Source: Malus domestica (Eukaryota; Streptophyta; Magnoliopsida; Rosales; Rosaceae). From it: a stretch of 64,000 nt of DNA. The notes below the pieces were generated by a model. That model did no database searches. It saw only the letters and a list, made by a program, of their open reading frames with translations, and had not been told where the DNA came from. The first letter of the stretch is position 1, and the number at the start of each line of letters is the position of its first letter. The position numbers and the translations under genes are program-made. This document shows, piece after piece, positions 10,692 through 22,873 of this stretch. The DNA lies in contig NC_091673.1 in NCBI RefSeq assembly GCF_042453785.1, positions 5,234,501-5,298,500 of the forward strand, read 5' to 3'.

Positions 10692-12086
10692 TTTTTTTTA
10701 ATATATAGCATTATTATATAATAAATATTAGATGGCAAATTTTTTTGGGAGCTTCTTCAAATTTGAAATCATGTGCGATTACACATTTCGCTTCCCTTCA
10801 AAGCCGTCTTTGAATGTTACCATCTCTTCTTTCAAATGATAAATATAAAAATTAAAATAAAGAACATATTCTCTGTTCTTTTAATCTTTAACAGAAGCAT
10901 AATGCTAGCTATTGGACAATTGTGATTAAAAGATTAGTGATGGAAGATTGAGAGTTAGTCAAATTTAAGCTTTTCAAGGACATACCTGATACCCACCATC
11001 ACCATAGCTTACGACTCATCAGTCTTACTTACCATCTGCTAGTGGTACGACCGCGGATTTATTTGTCCTAATGCAAATACAATAATATAGCAGTATTGAT
11101 CGAGGTCTTATAATATTGTCTAAACCGTTAGGTTAGTAAATGCTTTGAATCTAAAGATTTTCCGTCTATTATATATATATCTTCGTTCCACAAAATTTTC
11201 TTAAAATCGATTAGGGTGAAACGTGGTTGAACATGATCACATATTCCATTACGGAAAAGTAGAACTATATATATTACTATGCCGACGTTCACGAAGTTAT
11301 GCCTTCAATCAATCATCAGTTTTATGTAAAAAAGAACTTGATCTCTTTTTGTGCACATACAGTGGTGGAGTCAGGAATTTGGACTAGGAGGGGCCTTTAA
11401 ATACAACAACAACAAAGTTAACATTAATTTCAAACCAAAATTTAAATCATGGCTCGATACTATTATTGTGAGATTTTTCTTCAACATAAATTAACCTTGT
11501 TTCGTATCAACTAACCAAAAAAAAATTGCTGATAAAGAACTTGGAGGAGGTTCACCAGCAAGTTGAACCCCGACGTGCAGGAACACAAAAACCCCTTCAA
11601 CCACCGAGCCGCATATTCTTTAGTTACCAAACCAACAGATAAAGTATATAAACTAATATTTCAGGATATGCCCGTGCCCATCTTGGTCTCCATGTGGCTC
11701 CGCCACAGTGCATATATATACACAAATGGAGGGCCGACAGAGAGTGTTGGGGGCATTTTGACTATCCGACTTGCGAGAGTCTGAGAATGTGCTGTTCTAG
11801 CCTCTACCACGACACTGGCTCCCACTATTCAGTTCAGTGTTCTGTGAACCAAAGGTCTCTCTGCTTGGAGTTGGAGAAAACACGTATCCAGATAAAAACA
11901 TTGGGCAGGCATTGGGAATCAATTCATAGCATAAAAAAAATTAGGTTTTGTGTCTATAACTTGGTACTACCGATTCTTAGTACATATAACAATCGATATA
12001 TAAAGTAAATATTAGCATGTCTCTTCAAATCCAAGCTTGCACTATAAATTTTATAATATAACGTTCTTGTGTTTAATACGCATATT

Positions 12087-12125
12087 GAATATATATATAT
12101 ATATATATACACATATATATACATA
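12087..12125. repeat. (AT)n / (AC)n microsatellite
   Basis: About eleven AT units run into a short ACAT-type stretch. It is simple sequence and the source of chance ORFs nearby. Confidence 0.8.
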
Positions 12126-13264
12126 CGTACCTTCTAATAATATTTTTATTTTTTGTTTATGCATGAATGAATTTGTTAATTGTACTTTTTTACAACTGTA
12201 CATTACCATACATATATTATATACATACGCACATACCTTTTATGTTCAATACACATTATTTTTACACATTTTTCAATAATAAAAATAAAATTCACATTTC
12301 CTGTACATTTTTTAACATATTAATACAGGTATGTATGTTTCACGTATTATACACACATTTCATATATTTATTAACAATGCGTTCAAGTATAATATTCTAC
12401 CTTAGCAGTATATGTTGTTTTAGTTCTAAACTTCAATAAAAGCCCTGGGGGTTTAAACTCAACTTCATTGACGGAGGACATACGATAAGAATCTAACTCT
12501 ATTTGACATATATGAAAAATTCATGGCAGTAAGCTACTGTAATTAACCTAGTAGTAAATAAGATGATGGGTAAGATTAGGTTTGGTTCAGCATTCAAAAC
12601 TCTTTTAAAATTTAAATTAAAGGTTAAATATAACATTTTTTTGTACAAACGATAAATTTATAATGAGAAAGTGAGGAAATAATTGACTGTGAACTCTAAA
12701 TTCTCGAAATTCAAGTCTTAAGAGTTAGACGATGTTAAATAAACAAAACATACAAATTAGGTTTAAACAAATGCACGGTGAAAAAACATTGCATGTGTCT
12801 CCTGTCTCCATAAAGCTTCTTTTCACTAACAAGTGTATAATAATCTCCGCCCGATTATATATATTGCCTCGTATATATGGTTATTGGCCAGTTATATATT
12901 TACATTATGTAGCTCGTGTTTTTTTATTAACTTGTTTTTCATCCTTAACATGCAAAGATGCAAAAATGAAAGAGACATGCAATGCAAGTGGGTTAATTAG
13001 CAGAAACAACACGGGGTTTCCCTTCTTCTAAAGTTTTTTACTGTAATTTTCACCTTGCGGCCTCCAATAACTAGTCATGATAAGCAAGTAACCCTAGCTG
13101 TCCCGCTACTGTGACTGAAGGTCACTGTTTCAACAAAGACAGCACTGTTGAGATCAGTTCAAATCAAAGGCCGTTTGGATATGATTCTGGCAAGTTTGGA
13201 TCTGCACATATCATGAAGTATTAATATTATTTTCCTCCAACTCAAAAATACTTATTATCTTCCT

Positions 13265-13608
13265 TCTTAGGCCAAACATTTAGCATATCCCCTTATCCAT
13301 TTCATATAAGTAATTTGGTACCATGTTCCATTATATCGTCTTCTTTCCTCTTCCATATAAAAGCTTGGAAAATACTAGATCGAGAAACCATATTTTAAGA
13401 CCAAATTTTATAGATTACATAATGTGGTTGAAGAATCCAGCAATCAACCGCCACATCATGCAGTCTATAATATTAGAGTCTAAAAACATAATCCTAACAT
13501 CTTCCAATTTTTTATATGGAGGAGGAAGGAAGACGATGTAATGGAACATGATATCCGCATTACTTTAATGAAATGGATAAGGGGATATGCTAAATGTTTG
13601 AGGCCAAG
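13265..13608. mobile_element. Fold-back MITE with about 98 bp arms
   Basis: The left arm 13265-13362 (CTTAGGCCAAACATTTAGCA, then ATCCCCTTATCCATTTCAT) is matched in reverse complement by the right arm 13510-13608 (ATGAAATGGATAAGGGGAT, then GCTAAATGTTTGAGGCCAAG). The 147 bp centre shows no recognisable coding. Total about 344 bp. Arm identity is high with a few mismatches and small indels, so it is not very old. The two ORFs that cross it are by-products. Confidence 0.85.
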
Positions 13609-16600
13609 CATTGAAAATAGATCAACTTCACAATTAATCTACTATATATCCATCTTTGACTGCAAATGTGGCCACATTGCAATTTACAAGAACGTCCAAA
13701 ATATATATATATACATACATGTACGAGTTGAGATCCTCTCCGAATCTCGTAGTACAGAGCTGATAGACAAAGAAATTCGGATCATTAATTTTAAATCTTA
13801 CGATCTTCAGCAATTAATCTCACTGCTCATTTCACACAATTCAAGAATTTGATCTCTCTTTTTATCTTGAACGGTTCAAATTTCTCGGTTTTATAGGCTC
13901 CGACTGCAAAGTCTAGAGAATTCTACATATATAATTAAGGTCGATTTTATAAGAAATAAAGTAATGTTATCTCAGCTAGGTAGTAACTCTATAGTGCAAC
14001 GTGGAAGCATATTATCAACACCAGATCATCCATATATTATTGTCGGGTGAAGTTCGATGAAAGTTTAAGCAAATCCTGGCCGTTACGTAATTTTATGTGC
14101 TGATCGATATGTTGTTTTTGCTTGTCACTACTCAGCTAAAATGTTTTCTGCCTTTCCCGATATGTTAAAAATTGTGTTAATCTTCACGGGATGTCAATGA
14201 CATCCATGTGTGTATAAGTTAGTTAATCAAAGCAAATTGCGGCTGTACCTGAATTTATTAATTAATTATATTCTTAGATTGCAAACAAGTAAGAAACAGA
14301 TCTACAGTCTGCTCTGAAACCATGCAACTGCAACATGGTCTCTAATGGATGAGGTTAGAATTAGGACAACTGTGTCTTAGACAAGGTGAATTTTTCTACT
14401 GATTGCCTAATTCATTCGAATGACAAATTTTTAGCGAAGCAAATGTCAACTGAGAATATCACATATACCAAATTAATGAACCCATTTTCCATGATGGCTA
14501 GCTGTACCTCATTTGCCCTTACCTTTTCAATCTACCTTATCAAACTCATTGAATCAAATCAAGTTGTCGTATTGCTTGTTGTCTAATCGATTTGAGAGGT
14601 TAAAATATTGAGATGGCAAGTTGAGTTTGTCTTGATCCGATTTGTTTTTACATTTGCAAAAAAATCTTTCAGTTTGTATCATCACATGATGATATTATTT
14701 CACTCGTATTAAATGTGATCTATTTATTAAAGAAATTTGATAAACACACACATTTTCCCTGATAAAAAAAGTTGCATAAAAATTACTTCTCTTTATTAAA
14801 TATTCTCAACGTCCATGTAATATCAACAACTCCATCACACCCAAATATTTTGGTCCCTAGAAGATGCCCTACAGGTGTGTTTGAAGGGTCAACAAAATTT
14901 TCATTTTTCCCATTTCTCCATTTCTCCATTTCTCCCCATTTCATCCGTCTTTAGCTCACAGTGACATCATATGTGTGTTCAATTCAAGCCATTGCGCTGA
15001 GTACATACATCACATGCAGGCAAAAATTATGGGTCTCACCGTCCCAGAACATAGAGATAGCCAGCAAGCCATAAATAAAGCTTCCAATAAAATTTATTTA
15101 TTGTTTGTTAGGTACGTCGCTTTAAATTATATAAGACATACGGCCAAATGAAAAGGTCTACCCTCTTTGTTGTAACCCTAACGAAAAGTCTACGTATATC
15201 CTTATCTCCATTGCTAGCACAGATCACACAGAGAATTTCATCGTATGCAAAACCAGTATTGTTCACGTTACGGTCATTAATCACTCAGAGCAATACATTG
15301 GTGTTGTAATCCAGTTTGTGTGCATGATCCAGTGATCCGGCCGGGGAGCATGATAATTAAGGAAATTAGCTGCATGCATGCATGTGGATCGCTTGCACAT
15401 ATATATAGTTGGATTCTTTTTGAAGCTGAATTTGGAGACGACCACGTGTGAACTGTGAACTATGATATGATGGCCTGCCCTAGGGTCCGGCAGATCCATT
15501 GTTCATGGTCATTTTGCTCCATTGATTAGTCTAAGCCCCGAGGCTAAGGGCATTATTCCTTCATTTTGGTCCCCACAATGGCTGGAATATAATGAGAAAT
15601 GCAACTTACAGTCCGAGAATCCGAAGCGTGTGAACGGTGTTGAACTGTTAATCATAGTGAGAAATGCAGCTCATAGTTCGACAGTCACTATGGTATAAAG
15701 TGAATAACGATCAACTATTAATTATGTGGAGTACATTAGCGCATCAATAAGTGACAGTGACTTGCATATACTTGTAAAGCCCAACTTGAACTAATAATTC
15801 GTGGGTTCACTATTAAATGATACAATCGAACTCATTTCTTGCACTTGAGAAATGTATGATCCCCCGATATGAAGAGAAAAATATTCTTATATTTTCGTAC
15901 GGTACCTATCTATTCTATCCTTACAACAAATTATGATCTTACCTATGATGTAGATTGGTGTTATAATATTTAAGTATATGAGGTAAAATCCAAGTAAAAG
16001 AGTGAATTAAGGACCCTTATCTAGCACATTATTTTATAGTTTAGTGATTTTAGCACTATTTTTTCTCCAACAACACTTCACATTTTAGTTACAGTTTTTT
16101 TATTGAACAAATAAAGAAGAATGAAGAATCAATGGATAAAAACAATAAATTGAGTGCAAAAGAAAAAAAAAATTAAAGTGCAAAATTATTATTCTTCTTA
16201 TATAACACACTTCTCAAACCCATGATTCAGTTTGAAGCTGAAACTTTAAAACAAAAACAAACAAAAAAATCGTCCCATCCCTCCAAATGCTAGCTAGAAA
16301 ATCAATACTGTGTGTATATATATATTATATGAGTTCACTTTCACATTTATTCTGGAAGATTTATAAATTAGAATATGAACAATAGGGAAGACGTTTTCCA
16401 AATTATATATGATGGTTGGTTAATAAGAGAAATTCCACGGCAATTTTAAAAGATGCCAAAGAAAAGGCCACAATATATAGAAGGGTAATATCTTATCCTT
16501 AACTGTATAGATAGATAAACATGCAGAAAAACAAAAAGTGAAAGAACGGTACAGATGCTGTTGAAATATAGGGTTGATAAAATCTATCATATCAATGAGA

Positions 16601-17456
16601 TGATGATCTCCCTGTATGGGTTCAAAATCGAATCCAAATTCCCCTGAAAATATAGGTGAAACATAGACATGTGTGCATGCATGGCCGTCCGAATCATGTG
16701 TGGCTAGCCTGCTGCTATATTTTAGATATTCTTATCCCACGCCACCCCATCATCCCCTCCAAAAAAAGAAAAAAAAAAAAAAAGTTATTGGCATCATCAT
16801 CATGACAGGAATTAATAGCAGAATATGTATTTTGCATCATCGCGACAGGAAGTAAATTAAATCGTCCTTTTTTTTGTTGCCCAAGGCACACGTCTTTTCA
16901 AAGCTTGCAACTAGGGCATCACTTGTGTTTTGCTAGCAGCTTGCCTCATATGCAATACTAGAAACATATCGTACTTGAAATTTTACTGCATTTCAACTGA
17001 ATCACTTATTATGATTAATCTAAATTATCTTCTATTCTTTCTAAAACGTAGACGGTGTACGCTTTAGACAACTTTTTACCAAAAGTTTGATTAATTGTTT
17101 ACAGTCACGTAATGCTCATTTTAATTAACAAATGATGCTCTTACATGATTGCAATCAATATATATGTGGATGGATAGAGTGTGGGTTTCCACTTATGTAT
17201 TTTGGATTTGAAGCTCTTTATCTTTTAAATTATTATAATAATTACGATGATAAATTTAAAAATATATATATAATAGAACAAAAATAATTGCGTTCAGTTT
17301 CAGAAAAGGACTTTAGGTGGTGTATTTTCCTTGGCAAAGAAGAAAGCTGATACCTTGCAACTTGCCTTGGACACTAGTAAACTAGTGGCAAGAACACTTG
17401 CTTTTTCAGGAAAATACGTCTCATAAATAAATCTGGGCGGTCTTGTGACATCTCAA
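13609..17456. other. Intergenic AT-rich stretch, no gene recognised
   Basis: Nothing with coding character. Present are a (TA)n stretch near 16314-16330, poly-A near 16765-16785, a short direct repeat GAGAAATGCA(A/G)CT at about 15594 and 15659, and scattered CATG-rich runs near 15372. No tRNA or known miRNA sequence was recognised. Confidence 0.45.
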
Positions 17457-17620
17457 AAAATTTAGAGGTGTGATATCTACACAACTTATTTTACTTCTCA
17501 CACATCTTTTTAATTTTCAGCCGTCGATTCGGATGAATTGAAGAAGATCAACGGATATAAATTATCAAGGGGTGTGTGAGAAGTAAAATAGGGTGTGTGG
17601 ATAGCACACCCCAAAATTTA
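17457..17620. mobile_element. hAT-type MITE, family 1, copy C
   Basis: Element 17465-17612 runs from GAGGTGTGATATCTACAC to GTGTGTGGATAGCACACCCC and is flanked by a perfect 8 bp duplication AAAATTTA (17457-17464, 17613-17620). The interior matches the other copies, including TTTTACTTCTCACACATCTT and its inverted counterpart GTGTGTGAGAAGTAAAATA. Confidence 0.85.
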
Positions 17621-18578
17621 AAATCAATTGTAATTGGAAACATTGATCCAGTAGACTAAAATTCTCTAATTTTGGTTGGCTAGCACACAATATAGGTTAA
17701 TGAGATTTTTGTCATCCTAAGGATCAAAACTAACTATGGTACCAAGGAGTGGGACATTTTAACAAATATATCGTAGGTCAATTAAACAAGTGGTGGATTG
17801 TTGTAATTAATGGACAGGACATTCGTTTTAAACTAGTGTAGCTTAAAATAATATTATTACTCGTAATTAAACGAAATGAAATAACAGCAAGGTTTTCATT
17901 TTCTAAATTAATCAAATATTTCTTCCGGGAAAAAGGCTGCTGCTATTACCATTGGAAAAAAAAAAAGAAAAAAAAGAAAGTAGTTGTTTAAAACTAACAT
18001 GGATTGGTTAAAAAAATAAAAATTTAAAAATTTAAAACAACTAACATGGTTTTTCACATGGCTGCAGTTTTTGAAATTCATACAGTATTTTTCTAATCAA
18101 AACATTGAGTATATTAGAATATTGCAAGGGTTAATCAAATGAAGCATAATTACAGTGGCAGATGATTGAGGGGCAGTGGGGGTCAACTAACCTTCTAAAC
18201 TTTGGTGAACGTCCATGGATGTTGACCCTTCGAACTTCGGTGAATGTCCATGGATACATTGGGTGCTGCCCTTTTGAAGGTTAGAGTTGGCTTCATACAT
18301 GCCCTCCAACTGTTTGATAAAATGTCTGAAAGAAGAGTGAATGAAATGGTTATCTCAGTGAATAACAAAGCATCATCATTCTTGGACAAACATATTGATG
18401 AGATGCAATGATATCAAACATTGTTAATGTGTTCAAGATAAGTGTGTTTCTTTGTTAAGCATTCATATGGGAGCAGCCTTGGAACATGTTAGTTACCCTC
18501 ACAAATGAGGCATTAACAGGTGTGCAGTATGCCTTTCCAGATGACTTCAGGCCTACGAAGACTTAATGAAATGACGAT
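17621..18578. other. Intergenic, no gene recognised
   Basis: AT-rich to about 18170. From 18180 to 18560 base composition is more balanced and short readable pieces such as FDKMSERRVNEM appear, faintly like a PPR motif, but no frame stays open and no start, stop or repeat array can be defined. Confidence 0.35.
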
Positions 18579-18583
18579 ATGCA

Positions 18584-18755
18584 TGTTAACGTGAGTGGTA
18601 TTAAAAAGGGTATGTAAATATATTGTAAATATTAAAATCCTTTATTAGGAAGGATAATTGTGTGTCCTTTATTGTTTCCTTATATAACAAGGATTGTATC
18701 TTGTATATATTGTCTATTATGCAATACAATGAAAATTAAGCCGTAAATTTCTATT
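18584..18755 (+). repeat. 5' LTR of the copia element
   Basis: 172 bp, starts TGTTAACGTGAG and ends with AAATTTCTATT. It carries TATATAAC and a polyadenylation-like AATACAATGAAAATTAAG region. It matches the 3' LTR except for about four substitutions. Confidence 0.93.
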
Positions 18756-19149
18756 TGGCATCAGAGCCAAGTTGGCGTAACCCTAGAAACTGTATCTTCC
18801 GTTGCTGCTACCTTCGGTTGACTTGTACCCTGGGATTGCAGCACGCTGTCTTGCTGTTGTTGTGTGTCTGTCGTGTGTTTCTTTATAGTAGCATCGTTGT
18901 TGCAGAAATCAGTGCAGGCTGTGATCCTGTTGCTGCTTCAAATTAAAAATTGTGTTGTGTATGTTTGTTCTACGATTGCTAGTGCTTGTAATTGCGGCTC
19001 GCAATTGCTAGGATATCTGCCCGTGTAAGAGCTACAGACGTGGAAGCTTTCTGCTGCTGCAGTGAATAATTCAAACTGTGCAACCGTGTGTTAAAAAAAA
19101 AAAAAAAACCTACTGCTGTGTATGTGTGTGTATTGTGTGGTAGTCAATA

Positions 19150-22100
19150 ATGAGTGGCAAAGGTGAGGTTGGACTGAAATTGGAAGGTGGGGCGTTTGGC
19201 TCTACCCACAGGTCAGTTGTCGATCCAAAGGTTATTCAAAATGATGTTTCGGCCACTCCAGGTAGTATGGGGTGTGTTCTTTTAGCCTCTGATATGGAAC
19301 ATCATACAAGTTGGATTCTAGACTTAGGGGCAACCGATCATATGACTTTTGATAAGAATCTATTTACTAGTTTGACAACCAGTTCACAGAAGTGTATTGC
19401 AACTGCTAACGGAACAACAACACCAGTTTTGGGGGTTGACACTGTGAACCTCATGCCGACCCTTCCCCTTCATCACTGCCTGCTTGTTCTCTCGTTGTCT
19501 GATAATTTGTTATCTATTCGTCAAGTTACTGAGCAATTAGATTGTGTTGTGCTTATGTATCCACTGTTTTGTTTGCTTCAGGATATTCAGACCAAGGAGA
19601 TAATTGGGCGTGGCACTAAGAGAAAAGGGTTATATTATGTGGATGACGTCATTCCTGGCAGAGCTAATGCAGTTCGAGCATCCCGTACCAATAATTTACA
19701 TGAAGTTTGGTTATTGCATCGTCGGTTAGGACATGCTTCGTTTGGTTATTTGAGGCGTATGTTGCCTAGTTTAATTCATGAAATAAAAGAATCAGACTTA
19801 CATTGTGAGGTATGTATTCTCATGAAGAGTCATCGCATTTGATTTCCTCCTAGTATGAATAAAAGATTGTTTCCCTTTGAACTTGTGCACTCTGATGTTT
19901 GGGGTCTCTCTCCTGTTAGTACTTTGTCTGGACTTAAATGGTTTGTTACCTTCATTGATGATTGCACTCGTATGACTTGGATTTATGTGATGAAGAATAA
20001 AAGTGATATGGATATGGTGTTTCGATCATTCTCTCAAATGGTTGCAACACAATATTCCTCTGTTATTAAGGTTATCCGCTCTGATAATGGAGGTGAGTAT
20101 ATTGGTTCCGAGTTGTCCAGCTTTCTTCGGGATCAAATAATTCTACATGAGACTACTTACCCTCATACCCCACAACAAAATGGGGTTGCTAAAAGAAAGA
20201 ACCGTCATATCCTAGAAACTGCCCGTGCATTGCTCATTGGTGCATCTGTACCTAAACGGTTCTGGCCTGAAGTTGTCACTTATGCCGTGTATGTGATTAA
20301 CCGTATGCCATCCCGGGTTGTGGATTTTCGTACACCTCTCCAAGTATTGACATAATTTGTTTTAGTAGTGTCAACCAATACTCTTTCTCCTAGTGTATTT
20401 GGGTGTGTAACCTATGTTCATATTCATAAAATTCATCGTAGTAAGCTCGATCCATGTGCTCACCGGTGTGCTTTTTTGGGATTTGCTCATCAACAGAAAG
20501 AGTATAAGTGCTACCACCCTGAAACTCGTCATATGTATGTAACTATGGATGTTACCTTTTCTGAATCTGAGTTTTTTTATGCTTCGACTCCATCACATTC
20601 CGATCACCTGGGGGAGAATATGAGTGGTGATCTTGGATGGTTGGAAATATGTAGCTTAGGGGGAGTATTTATTGACAAAAAAAGCTGCGAAAGTTATCGA
20701 CAAGACACTGCCAAGAATGTAGATAGTGACTCTCGGCAAGACACTGCCGAGAATGTGAGTATCATTTAGCCAAGTAGCACCAAACCAGCTGAGTCTTCTC
20801 AGCAACGTACTACCGAGTGTGATGCAGAATGTCAGTAGGGAACTATCGAACCAGTTTCACCGCTCCAGCAACCATTAGCTACCGAACCCGCAACCCCCTT
20901 TCTCGCAAGCTCAATAGTGCCACCTAATATGTCTTCTCTGAATATTCCTGAGGTAAGTACTATTGATACTCATGTAACTAATCCAGATAATGTTATGAGT
21001 ACATATAAGTTTCTGCCAAGGCAAAATCATGGTGTTCCTCCTAACATGTTTTCTCCTAAAGGAAAAGTGAAGTATCCAATAGCTAATTATATGTCATGCT
21101 CAAACCTGACACCAAAACGTCAAGCCTGGGTAAACAATATGGAAGCAATCCAAGCACCAACTCGAGTTGAAGAGGCCTTGAATGATCCTAAATGGGCTAC
21201 TGTGATGGATGAGGAAATGATGGCACTACATAAGAATGATACATGGGAGGTAACAGAGCTACCAAAAGGAAAGAAACCAGTTGGGTGTAGATGGGTCTTT
21301 ACGATTAAATACAAGGCAGACGGATCGATAGACAGGTATAAAGCAAGGTTAGTAGCAAAAGGCTATACTCAAACTTATGGTGTTGATTATCAAGAGACGT
21401 TTTCTCTAGTAGTGAAGATGAATACAGTACGAGTTCTGATTTCTTTAGCTGCAAATTTCAATTGGCCACTAAAACAATTTGATGTGAAAAATGTTTTTCT
21501 TCATGGGCACTTGGAAGAAGATGTATATATGGATTTTCCTCCGGGGTACTATGCTGGAGGGAAAACTGGAGTATGTAGGTTGCAAAAGTCACTCTATGGA
21601 CTTAAACAATCACCTCGCACGTGGTTTGGTAGATTTACCCAAGTTATGAGGCGGATTAGGTATTATCAAAGTCACACGGATCATACATTATTTGTGAGAC
21701 GGGGAGGTGGTAAAATGACAGCCTTAATTATTTATGTGGATGACATGATAATAACAGGTGATGATTCGGAAGAGATGATAAAGCTAGAACAAAACCTTGC
21801 CACCAAGTTCGAGATGAAGAATTTGGGAGATTTGAAATATTTTCTTGGCGTGGAAGTTGCTCGGTCATCTAGAGGTATTTTCTTGTCTCAACGTAAATAT
21901 GTTCTGGATTTATTGAAGGAAACAGGGATGCTTGGGTGTAAACCCGTGGATACTCCCATTGTGGAGAAACATTACTTGGGAATTTATCCAGATCAAGAAC
22001 CAGTGGATAAAGGCAAATATCAGAGACTGGTAGGAAGACTAATTTATTTAGCTTATACCTGTCCAGATATAGCCTATGCAGTAAGTGTGGTGAGTCAGTT

Positions 22101-22689
22101 TATGCACTCGCCAAGTGTGGATCATATGGCAGCTGTTATGCAGATTTTAGCTTATTTGAAGTCGACTCCAGAAAAAGGAATTTTGTATAAAAATTCCAAT
22201 CATCTGAGGATTGAATGATTTACTGATGCTGATTGGACAGGTGATGTAACTGATAGACGCTATACTTCTGGATACTTTACGTTTGTTGGGGGAAATCTAG
22301 TTACTTGGAGGAGCAAGAAGCAAAACATGGTGTCAAGATCGTCAGCTGAAGCCGAATTCAAAGGTATGGCACATGGAATATGTGAAGTCCTTTGGTTACG
22401 TAAGTTACTTGATGGTCTAGGTTTCAAAGCAAAGGAGGCGACAAGTTTGTACTGTGATAATAAATCCGCACGGGAGATTGTAGAGAATCCGGTACAACAT
22501 GACAGAACAAAGCATGTGGAGGTTGATTGTCATTTTATTAAGGAGAAGCTGAAGAAGAAAATTGTTTCGATACCGTTTGTGAACTTGGAAGAGCAACTTG
22601 CGGATATCCTCACTCATGCCGTGTGTAGTAGATCTTTTGGTGACTCACTTGTCAAGTTGGGCACGTGTGATATCTATGCTCCAACTTGA
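19150..22689 (+). pseudogene. Copia pol remnant (protease, integrase, RT, RNase H)
   Basis: Readable pieces: 19150-19842 with the protease site, where the usual Asp-Ser-Gly reads Asp-Leu-Gly (WILDLGATDHM), and the integrase zinc finger HRRLGHAS..CEVC; 19855-20355 with integrase catalytic segments (SDVWG, IRSDNGGEY, TPQQNGVAKRKN); 20368-20769 integrase C-terminal region; 20917-22218 reverse transcriptase with QFDVKNVFLHG, SLYGLKQSPR and the YVDDM catalytic core; 22219-22689 RNase H (FTDADW, SRSSAEAEF, YCDNKSA). Stop codons close the frame at 19840-19842 (TGA), 20353-20355 (TAA), 20767-20769 (TAG) and 22216-22218 (TGA). The copy cannot make a full polyprotein. Confidence 0.93.
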
Positions 22690-22696
22690 GGGGGAG

Positions 22697-22868
22697 TGTT
22701 AACATGAGTGGTATTAAAAAGGGTATGTAAATATATTGTAAATATTAAAATCCTTTATTAGGAAGGATAGTTGTGTGTCCTTTATTGTTTCCTTATAGAA
22801 CAAGGATTGTACCTTGTATATATTGTCTATTATGCAATACAATGAAAATTAAGCCGTAAATTTCTATT
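22697..22868 (+). repeat. 3' LTR of the copia element
   Basis: 172 bp, starts TGTTAACATGAG right after the polypurine tract at about 22688-22696 and ends AAATTTCTATT before the ATGCA duplication. Differences from the 5' LTR include G/A in the first 10 bp, GGATAA/GGATAG, TATATAAC/TATAGAAC and GTATC/GTACC. Confidence 0.93.
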
Positions 22869-22873
22869 ATGCA

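Larger units (their letters stand above)
9144..13264. other. Intergenic AT-rich stretch, no gene recognised
   Basis: About 4 kb without a credible gene. It contains a SINE-like stretch near 9481-9590 (ATTGCCTAGTGATTAG ... GTAGAATATC), a two-copy tandem repeat of about 52 bp at 9586-9687, a fold-back at 10572-10691 and an (AT)n microsatellite near 12087-12110. ORFs at 11563-12439 have no recognisable domain and are dominated by AT-rich or simple sequence. Confidence 0.5.
18579..22873 (+). mobile_element. Ty1/copia LTR retrotransposon, defective, nearly gag-less
   Basis: Element 18584-22868 has 172 bp LTRs, a 5 bp target duplication ATGCA (18579-18583, 22869-22873), a primer-binding site TGGCATCAGAGCC complementary to initiator Met tRNA at 18757, and a polypurine tract GAGGGGGAG just before the 3' LTR. 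Only about 390 bp of non-gag-like sequence separates the primer site from the polyprotein remnant, so gag is essentially missing. Pol order is protease, integrase, reverse transcriptase, RNase H, which defines copia. Several stop codons break pol. The LTRs differ at about 4 of 172 sites. Confidence 0.95.

Noticed and set aside
11563-12439. Cluster of plus-strand ORFs of 73-104 codons
   Set aside because: Dominated by AT repeats and odd composition, with no domain, no codon-use signal and no consistent start context.
18180-18570. Possible PPR gene fragment (FDKMSERRVNEM)
   Set aside because: A single short resemblance; frames are broken and no second PPR unit is seen.
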